Origin: Rutstroemia sp. NJR-2017a BVV2
Lineage: Eukaryota; Ascomycota; Leotiomycetes; Helotiales; Rutstroemiaceae
Direction: 5' to 3'
Length of the DNA stretch: 64,000 nucleotides
NCBI GenBank assembly: GCA_002946415.1
Contig: NJPS01000020.1
Location: forward strand, 62,001-126,000
The notes below the pieces were generated by a model. The model ran no database searches and was not told where the DNA came from. It saw only the letters and a program-made list of their open reading frames with translations. Both the position numbers and the translations under genes were made by a program. This document shows positions 56,942 to 64,000 of this stretch, in pieces (the stretch's first letter is position 1; each line of letters starts with the position of its first letter).

Positions 56942-58707
56942 GTTGACTTTCTTTGAACCGCTAATATTTTCTTCTTCCTACTTCCGTTTGTGCGGTTGCG
57001 ATTGCGAATACCTCATCCAGTATCTCTCGTTTTCCTTTCCTCTCTCGGTTGTTCAATGCGTCTGTTGTTCATTCAATTCGTCTGGTCGTTCAATTCATCC
57101 GTTCATTCATCTCTGTTGCGCAAATAAAAGCTCCAAAGCTCGGTTTACCTTAACCTTACCACACATGACATCAGAAACGAACAGCCGAACTGGTACCGAG
57201 CTTTTCCGTTCCGTTCCCCCAACTCCAATTTCCCAGTGCCGAACCCAAGGCTACCAGGGTGCCCAGCAAGCCACCAAAATACAGTTCTGTCCCCCCAAAA
57301 AGACCCCGAAACTCTTGGCTGGAGTGTTGTAGCACGTGGCTTTTAGTTTACGAGTTTACTTGTTTCCAGACCCCCTATAGTTATTCCGTTTTTTCCTTTT
57401 TCCATTTCCCCAAACCAGCGGGTGGGTCCAAGTCCAGTCTACCTACCCAAGTATCGTAGTTTTGGAGAGTTTTGGATGTATATAATTCGCTGCTTCCAAG
57501 TTCCAACGCATAAATCCCCTCCCGATCCTCAAAGCGCAGTGTCGTTTCAGATGCTTCTAACGCCGTTCCAAAGATGCTGATTCCTCGACTGCCGGCAGAT
57601 GGGACGTTTTAGTTGCTTCACATACATTGCAGCAGGACCCTTATTTTTACGAAAGTATGACTTCAACAATGGAGATTGGGATGGGGAAATTGCATGCGTG
57701 CGTGAGTGATAAGATAAGATAGATAGGGGATATTTGGATGGATGTGGAATTTCCTAGTCTAGTCGAGTTGAATTGAATTGGGTTGATTTGATATAGCGAC
57801 TCTAGGGAGAAGCAAATAGTAATTTCATATTGTTGTCACATTTTCGATCTTATAGTATATATATACAACGAAATAGATTATAGATCTCTGAATAGCAACA
57901 CACTAAAATACATACATACAACACAAACAACACCATCAAGCAACGCAAAGAGGTATTTCTCATTCAAAAAGCTAGCACGAATGTAAAAAGCAAAAACAAT
58001 ATGGATATTTAACTAAGTAACATACATAACACCCCCCAAGCCGAGGCAGGCCATGGAGAAGCTCAGAAGAAGAAGAGTATAAGAAAGAAACAACCAACTA
58101 TCATAGCAACTACATAATAAAAAGCTAGATCAAACCAAACCATGCCATTACAAAATGCTAATATTTTGGTTCTTCGAAGCGAATAGAATAGAATAACAAC
58201 AACGATGATGGTTTGGTATAGTATGCTGCTGCTGCAGTGGTCCAGGACCGACAAGTAATGCCAAACCCCAGACGATGATGTGAAGTATGAAATATGAAAA
58301 AGAACCGCCCGAGATATCATAAAAACGGTAGAGAATCGGAGGCGCCGTTTGCCCAAACAACAACAATGCGAAAAAACAAATGAAAAAATATGGTAGCATT
58401 TTTGGTTTCCATGTCGTGAGATTCAATTCGATTTGATCTCAACACGATATTCTTTTGCGTCTCCCGAGTCTTGGCCTCTGTCACGACAGAGGATGTAGAC
58501 TGTCTGCCTGTCTGTCTGTGGTCTCTTCCCCTGCTCTGCTCTGCTCTGCTCTGCGCCCCAATTGTAGTGGTATCAGCCCGTTGAATAATGCCCATCTTGT
58601 AGCAACAGCAACAGCAACAAACCCAAAGCACATTTGTATTAATTATATATCTCATCCTTCTCAACCATCCACAGATCAGTAATCCATCCATTTCTCCAGC
58701 CCACACA
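56942..58707. other. Intergenic region, about 1.8 kb
   Basis: Upstream of etr1 and 3' of the 58708-59523 gene. It contains a CTGCT microsatellite and a long AT-rich 3' UTR-like stretch (about 57830-58480). No supportable ORF or RNA gene. Confidence 0.45.
58531..58554. repeat. CTGCT pentanucleotide microsatellite
   Basis: Nearly five tandem copies of CTGCT, preceded by a TCTG tetranucleotide stretch at about 58499-58519. They lie in the likely 3' UTR of the 58708-59523 gene. Confidence 0.85.
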
Positions 58708-59523
58708 TTACGAGATATTCTTAAACATCTCATCACCCCCCAAACTACCTTGATCATCATCCGCAATCTTCGCCTTCAACTGATTCAACTCGGGCAACTT
58801 TGGTGGCGGCGGCCCCATCGGTCTCCGATTCTCATTCACCTGCGCGCTCTCCTGCAGAACCGGCGAAGTCTGCGTCTGCGTCTGCGTCTGCATCTGCCCC
58901 ATTGTCTTACTGTCATACATCACGCTAGCCCTCTTCGACGCATTACTACTGCTCCCAAAACTCCTAAACCAACTTCCGCTCTTGCGCTTCATGATGCTAG
59001 GTTTAGTGCTCAGGAAGCTGGACGGGCTGTCCGGGCGGCCCATCTTGGATAGATCCTCATTTGAAGTGTTCGTTGCGCCGCTGCCATTTGTGAAATTGTT
59101 ATTGAGTGATTTCCGCGAGAGGAATTTGCGAATGCTGTTTGGTCGGGTGGGAGAATTCGGGTTGTGCTGATTGGCGTCTGATGGCGTGCGGAGACGTAGT
59201 GGTGTCGGTTTCTCGTTGTTCGCGGGAGCTTGCGAATTCGAGGTCGAGGTCGAGTTCACTCCGTTCGTTTTCGCAGCATGGGTCTCGGATTGGCTTGATG
59301 CGGGTGCGGGTGCGGGAGGCGTGGGGATGCTCTCCGGAGGCGTGATTTGAGGGACGGGGTTGGGAGTCGAAGGCACGGCGGTGGTGGCAGGTTCTGGTTT
59401 GCGGGTTTCTTCAATTGGGGAGTCTGGAGGTGGCGGGATATCGGTTCCGTCTGTAAGATTGAAGTTTATGGGTGCGAGAGCAGGAAGTTCAAACCGCCCA
59501 TTGGGCTTGCCATTCATAGGCAT
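58708..59523 (-). CDS. Pro/Ser-rich conserved fungal protein of unknown function
   Basis: Single exon, 271 aa, ATG at 59523. The N-terminus (RFELPALAPINFNLTDGTDI, then PPPPDSPIEETRKPE) and the C-terminus (RRPMGPPPPKLPELNQLKAK, then IADDDQGSLGGDEMFKNIS) look like conserved short blocks around a variable Ser/Asn/Pro middle. A basic patch with NSIRKFLSRKSLNNNF and SIMKRKSGSWFRSFGSSSN (about 130-190) could be phosphorylated and bind membrane or partners. The C-terminal block is familiar to me from ascomycete hypothetical proteins, but no function is known. A Met-Gln-Thr-Gln-Thr repeat occurs near residue 212. Confidence 0.75.
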   Translation of the reverse strand: MPMNGKPNGRFELPALAPINFNLTDGTDIPPPPDSPIEETRKPEPATTAVPSTPNPVPQITPPESIPTPPAPAPASSQSETHAAKTNGVNSTSTSNSQAPANNEKPTPLRLRTPSDANQHNPNSPTRPNSIRKFLSRKSLNNNFTNGSGATNTSNEDLSKMGRPDSPSSFLSTKPSIMKRKSGSWFRSFGSSSNASKRASVMYDSKTMGQMQTQTQTQTSPVLQESAQVNENRRPMGPPPPKLPELNQLKAKIADDDQGSLGGDEMFKNIS

Positions 59524-60808
59524 TGCTTTTCCGAGTATCGTTTGTTTTCTTCTTTGCGTAGAATTCTCAGTAGATTGATGCGTCGCCGACTTTTCGTGTG
59601 CTCGTAAGATTTCTTATTTCTTTGACCGAGAGCTGCTGCACTTGTACTCCCGGTAAACAAACGATTCGAAGAGATGCTACTTGGCTCGAGCTTTGTGATT
59701 GCCTATTCGGGAATTTCTCTCAACGGAAGAAACCAATATGTTGGTAATATTAAGCAGTATTAAGAAGTGGTGAATGAAATGCACGTATGGAGAGAATTGT
59801 TTTGATTTCTCCTCTGCGTGTATGGCACAGTAGAGAAAGAAGAAGAAGAAACTATTGAATTCTTCAGAGTAATAAACTCCACCACAACTAGACAGATATC
59901 AACGAATCACTAATGCAGATGAAATACGAGTATGAGTGAGTGAAAGTCTCTTATCTTCCACTTAGAAACGAACACTGGGATGGATACCTCAGAATATAGG
60001 AAACAGATGAATGAGATCAACTTCGCTGATTGAATCGCATCAAAAGCGCGAAAAACGTTCGTTCTTTCGTTAGTCCCAGGTACGTTCGGGTCCCTCATTT
60101 GTTGTCGATGGGTGGTTGGACAAGAAAAGCTTGACAAAAGGTGTGAATGAATGAAGCCAATGAAACGAACAGTAAGCAAGAATGAAAGACCGTCTGCGCT
60201 TCCAAAGATGTTGTGTATCTCTTCTTACAAGATATCGCGGAAAGCATGCGAAATACGTATTTAAGAAGCTTGTCGTCCTTCGTGGCGTACCTGGTCCAAT
60301 GAATGATAGAACCTAGCCATCTGAAGTCAGATTCCATACTAGTTCCCCGCGCCGGCAGGTACTGAGTTTCTCAGGCTTACGAAGCAAAACATCTACCCCT
60401 CCATCGAAGCGTCTCAAAGAAAAGGGAGCAATACAAGTCTAGATATCCACCTAGACCTACAGATAGTACCAACAGGTACAGCATATCAAGTATGCACATC
60501 AACTTCGCTCCCCAGCCAATGAAAGCTGTTAGCTTCCGAGAACTAATGCAGTCTAGACAGCCCGTCTCTATTTGCAAAAGTCAACAAAGTGGACGGTAGG
60601 ACATGAGTTTACATCTTCGCTTGTCCTATTCGAGCTTCATTGTGCATTTGAGATAGCTTCGTGCTTGTTTGTCATATGTACCTGGTCTCCGGATGACTCA
60701 CTCACGTTCCGCTCCCCTTTATTAGTCTCGCTTGAATCTCGACACTGGGCATACACTCGCTTTCACTTCTACTCATCGACTGCAGTACGGTCACGAGTTC
60801 GTTGCAAA
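59524..60808. promoter_or_regulatory. Divergent upstream region, about 1.3 kb
   Basis: Lies between the diverging starts at 59523 and 60809 and must hold both promoters. The open frame of the methyltransferase extends upstream to 60572, but the extra 79 residues look like translated 5' UTR. Confidence 0.5.
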
Positions 60809-61648
60809 ATGTCAGGTTCTTCTACCCCTTCTAAGGCCGTGCAGTCATTATCAACCGCAGATCTTTACAATCGATGGGCGTCGAAATATGATACAGATGG
60901 CAATCCACTTCAAGCTTTAGATTCCAGGCTCATGCCCACCCTCATAGCGGCTCTCATGGAAAATCTATCAAATGGCCTTTCGAGAGATCTCACTATCACT
61001 GAATTAGGGTGTGGAACAGGGAGGAACACTGTTCTATTCCTCCGTCCCCCTCTAGCAGAACGCATATCTCAGATCTACGCTCTGGATCTTTCGCACGCCA
61101 TGCTAGATATTGCTCGTTCCTACTGCTCCTCCATAATCACAGCCAATCCTGGACCGACCCCTCAACTGCAGTTCCACGAATTTAACGCCATGAAGCCCGA
61201 AGCGACGCCCGAAATCACGCGCCTTGTTCAAGGGAAAGCGGATATCGTATTGAGCACCTTAGTCCTCGAGCATCTTCCCCTCTCGCAGTTCTTCTCTGCG
61301 GTAACCATGCTCCTCAAATCTGACGAGGTAAGCGGAGCAGGAAAGGTGTTGATCACGAACATGCATGCTGAGATGGGAAGACTGTCGCAAGCTGGATTCG
61401 ACGATGAAGTCGAAGGGAAGCCGATCAAGATAAGAGGGGAGAGCTTTGTGTACGAAGTTCAGGAGGTCATTGAGGAGGGTCGGCTGTGGGGTTTCGAGGT
61501 GGTCAATGAGGTGATTGAAAAAGCTGTTGAGGAGAGTGACGTTGATGAAGCAGGAGATGGGTTGAGGTTGGGACATAGAGGACGAAAGTGGGTGGGTAAA
61601 AAGATGTGGTTCGGGATGGTAATGGAGAGGAAAAAGGAAAATATATGA
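60809..61648 (+). CDS. SAM-dependent class I methyltransferase
   Basis: Single exon, 279 aa from the ATG at 60809 (MSGSSTPSKAVQSLSTADLY). The Rossmann methyltransferase fold is recognisable: LYNRWASKYDTDGNPLQALD before the core, motif I ITELGCGTGRNTVLFL (about residues 63-78), motif II region ISQIYALDLSHAMLDIARSY, and motif IV-V KADIVLSTLVLEHLPLSQFF. Unlike many small-molecule methyltransferases, it has an inserted Ala/Gly segment before the last strands, followed by ITNMHAEMGRLSQAGFDDEV. The substrate cannot be told from sequence. The neighbours do not form a biosynthetic cluster, so a housekeeping or stand-alone secondary role are both possible. Confidence 0.85.
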   Translation: MSGSSTPSKAVQSLSTADLYNRWASKYDTDGNPLQALDSRLMPTLIAALMENLSNGLSRDLTITELGCGTGRNTVLFLRPPLAERISQIYALDLSHAMLDIARSYCSSIITANPGPTPQLQFHEFNAMKPEATPEITRLVQGKADIVLSTLVLEHLPLSQFFSAVTMLLKSDEVSGAGKVLITNMHAEMGRLSQAGFDDEVEGKPIKIRGESFVYEVQEVIEEGRLWGFEVVNEVIEKAVEESDVDEAGDGLRLGHRGRKWVGKKMWFGMVMERKKENI

Positions 61649-62014
61649 ATGTGATAATGAGTTGTGTAATTTTAAACAATATTCGTTTATATATTGTAGA
61701 GTTCTGTAGAAACAGATGCCAATCGCGTAGTTAGCCCCTTCTATCTAGTTAAACCTACTATAGCTCCTGATTCAATCAACGTAGCAGACACATCTAGCTA
61801 TCATCTCCCAATAAGGTATAAAGAGATGCGTCCAACGAGAAAGTTCTCAGCTCATAAGATGATGGAGCTCAAATCTGAACCAAAAGCCAGGTCAGGCTAT
61901 AACATCTCTTATGTGGTTTGCTAATGTACACGTACTTTTTGAATCATTTTGCCTGATCTATTGCTCCATTGCATCCAGAGATACCGGCATCTTGCCATAT
62001 GAATCTTGGTTGGA
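61649..62014. other. Convergent intergenic region
   Basis: 3' flanks of the methyltransferase gene (+) and her2 (-). Nothing recognised. Confidence 0.55.
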
Positions 62015-63845
62015 TCAATCTGATTGCTCGTGTGATTGAGCTAGATATTCCGCCCTGCTATCTGAGAACTTCGCTATATTCTCCTTCAAATTACGGCTTC
62101 TGTATGATCGCTCTCTAGCGTAGAACTCCGTTGGAGTAGCACCTCCTGCCCTTAATTCGACTAGCTGAGTATTTTGCCAAGGGTGAAGCGGTGCATGATA
62201 CTTCAGATCGTTTTGATCGCATAGATGTTGTATCATGGATCCCACCTGCAGAACATGAACGTCATCCGAGTACTGCCCAATGATCTGAATGCCGACGCTT
62301 GGAACCATATTTCTCTTGTGGAGTATGGGTGGCAGGTCGACTGGTATGCTTACGGCAGGTATGCCAGCAAGACTGGCGGGAACTGTAAACACATCACTTA
62401 GGTAATTTTCAACGCCTTTCTGCTTTTGTTCAACTTGAGAGATTTTCGGAGGTAGGGTTGGTGTCGTAGGACAGATAATAAAGTCCACTTGTCCAGGACC
62501 TAATTTATCCTCAAGTGGAATGTCTTCGCTAATGTCGCTGAGATCAAATTGTTCTTTGGTACGAAGATAATTTGGCATAGCAAACACCCGATCAAAATCT
62601 CTCTGAACTAGTCGTCGAACTTTCTGAGCCTTGATAAAATAGTTGTCCATTGCTCCTGAACTTAAAGTGTAAGATCCCACAAGAATGCGCCTTCTTACTT
62701 CCGCACCAAAACCTGCTCTTCTAGTCGCGGAATAAAGAACATTGCCTCCAGGTGCATCGCGACCAGCACTTCGAGTTCCATATCGCACTCCGTCGTACTT
62801 TGCGAGATTTGATGCCGCCTCAGCTGCTGCAATCACATAATATGCACTGAGAGCGTGCTTCGTGTGTGGGAGTGATATCGGCACAATGCTACACCCCTGA
62901 TCTTGTAGAACCTTTAAGACTTTCTGCCACGCCCAATGAACCTCCAAGTCTAGCTCAGCAACATTATATTCAGCAGGCACTCCTATCTTCAACTCGCGGA
63001 GATGACGGAAGTCGTGTGGACTGAACTTCTTCGTTCGTAGCTGTAAGTCTTTCCGCTTTAGATTGATGCGGTATCGACTAAGTGGTGAAAGGTTTGTCGG
63101 GTCTCGAGCATCATGTCCCGTAATGGCAGGTATTAAATCAAGAATCTGTACGGCCGAATGGGCTATTACCCCCACCGTATCTAAAGAGTTTGCATATGGT
63201 ACCACGCCGTAACGGGATACTGACCCATAAGAAGGCTTGAACCCTGTAGTGCCCGTGAAAGCAGCAGGTAGTCTCACAGACCCTCCAGTATCCGTCCCAA
63301 GAGCAAGTCTTGCTTCATTTCTTGCTACGGCCACGGCGCTTCCACCAGAGCTTCCACCGACCGAAACTGTGTGTTTGGGTTGAGGCATTCGTATCGGGCC
63401 CACAGGTGTTCTTGTTGAATGTGAACCCATACCGAATTCGTCCATGTTCGTCTTGCCTTCTATGCGGCAACCGCCCTCTTTGAATAGAGCAGCCACGGTG
63501 GAATCGAAAGGGCTTCGGTAGCCCTTGAGCGCATTTGAGGCGCATGTTGTCGTCTCCGAAAGTGAGGCAATGTTATCTTTGAGGGCGATACTAGATCTCA
63601 GACTCCGGGGCACTAGCCGACCACCACCCACTTTGAATATGTTAGTATAGGGAGATAAATAGAATCATGCACCGTATACCTTCATTAACTCCAAAGGGCT
63701 TCTCTGGCATATTTGGGTCGGGGTTTCTCGACAGGAACACATTTTTTCCCTTCACCTCACGAACTTCTTCTACTTTTTTCTGTAAGGACTCAAGCCAATG
63801 GCGAGCTGTCGGCGTCCGACGCCAACTCACATTTACCGGCCCCAT
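62015..63845 (-). CDS. her2: Glutamyl-tRNA(Gln) amidotransferase subunit A, mitochondrial (GatA/Her2)
   Basis: Two exons, 63845-63680 and 63630-62015, give 593 aa. With GatB and GatF it converts misacylated Glu-tRNA(Gln) to Gln-tRNA(Gln) in mitochondria. The amidase signature fold shows the catalytic Lys in SIALKDNIA (about residue 73), the cis-Ser in VGGSSGGSAVAVA (about 150) and the nucleophile in LGTDTGGSVRLPAAFTG (about 173). Further motifs are TTGFKPSYGSVSRYGVVPYA, GSYTLSSGAMDNYFIKAQKV and PTTPTLPPKI. The 49-nt intron (GTATAC...AAAG) joins FGVNE to VGGGRLVPRSLR. The ATG at 63845 gives a short N-terminus (MGPVNVSWRRTPTARHWLES). A further upstream exon cannot be excluded because little sequence remains before the window end. 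Confidence 0.9.
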
Positions 63846-64000
63846 TCCATCTAGACAATGTATTCCTTATATTGCGTGCATAATACTGTCCAGTACGATT
63901 GTTGCGGCTGCAATCGCATATCTAAATTATCGCTACTGTATCGAGCGGCCGCAATGGTATCGGTAGAACCTTTTTCCGATCCTCAGAGCTCGAGCTTCCC
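63846..64000. other. Window edge, upstream of her2
   Basis: About 155 bp of the her2 upstream region. No other feature can be supported here. Confidence 0.5.

Noticed and set aside
60572..60808. 79-residue N-terminal extension of the methyltransferase
   Set aside because: The extra sequence has no presequence character and looks like translated 5' UTR; the ATG at 60809 fits the fold.

Overview
This window is nuclear DNA of a filamentous ascomycete. The genes are monocistronic, with short GT-AG introns (mostly 45-80 nt, often with a CTAAC-like branch point), and they encode typical Pezizomycotina housekeeping proteins. A Leotiomycete is my best guess; that placement is inference from general protein flavour and no search was run. 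I support 28 protein-coding genes and saw no tRNA, rRNA, transposon or CRISPR. Most genes are spliced, so I rebuilt exon joins by hand and tested them by reading frame and by continuity with the protein family.

Layout. 1-10 kb: a seven-helix membrane protein gene, then three consecutive minus-strand genes for basic, Ser/Arg/Asp-rich, probably disordered proteins. The middle one carries 111-nt tandem repeats and a frame break in a GA tract. 10.8-17.2 kb: a DUF4336 protein, a coiled-coil protein with two membrane segments, and the SMC5/6 kleisin Nse4. 17.7-25.1 kb: the class III PI 3-kinase Vps34 with three recovered N-terminal exons, a 75-residue Cys-containing small protein, a one-helix membrane protein and the splicing factor Prp38. 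25.9-31.6 kb: a Rom2-type Rho1 GEF and the V-ATPase c' proteolipid Vma11. 31.6-34.2 kb is gene-poor. 34.3-43.0 kb: a secreted aspartic protease, a 16-bp minisatellite, an Mcp1-like mitochondrial protein, a C2H2 protein, a fourth disordered repeat protein and pyruvate dehydrogenase E1 beta. 45.3-50.7 kb: Atg3, a CCDC97/DUF2052 protein, a tyrosine-phosphatase-like protein and the mitoribosomal protein mS45. 51.4-54.2 kb: NC2 beta (Ncb2/Dr1). 55.5-63.8 kb: mitochondrial enoyl reductase Etr1, a conserved proline-rich protein, a SAM methyltransferase and mitochondrial GatA/Her2.

The most interesting structure is at 51.4-54.2 kb. NC2 beta is split into four small exons, and its second intron (1,883 nt) contains a complete same-strand 547-codon ORF. 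This is a nested gene that an ORF-based annotation would place as an independent gene while losing the NC2 beta N-terminus.

The genes do not form an operon or an obvious biosynthetic cluster. Several act in membrane traffic, autophagy or mitochondrial function (Vps34, Atg3, Vma11, Mcp1, PDH E1 beta, mS45, Etr1, Her2), but these are ordinary scattered housekeeping genes. The four disordered-protein genes stand apart: all lack recognisable domains and all have a TATA element upstream, which suggests condition-dependent, lineage-specific genes.
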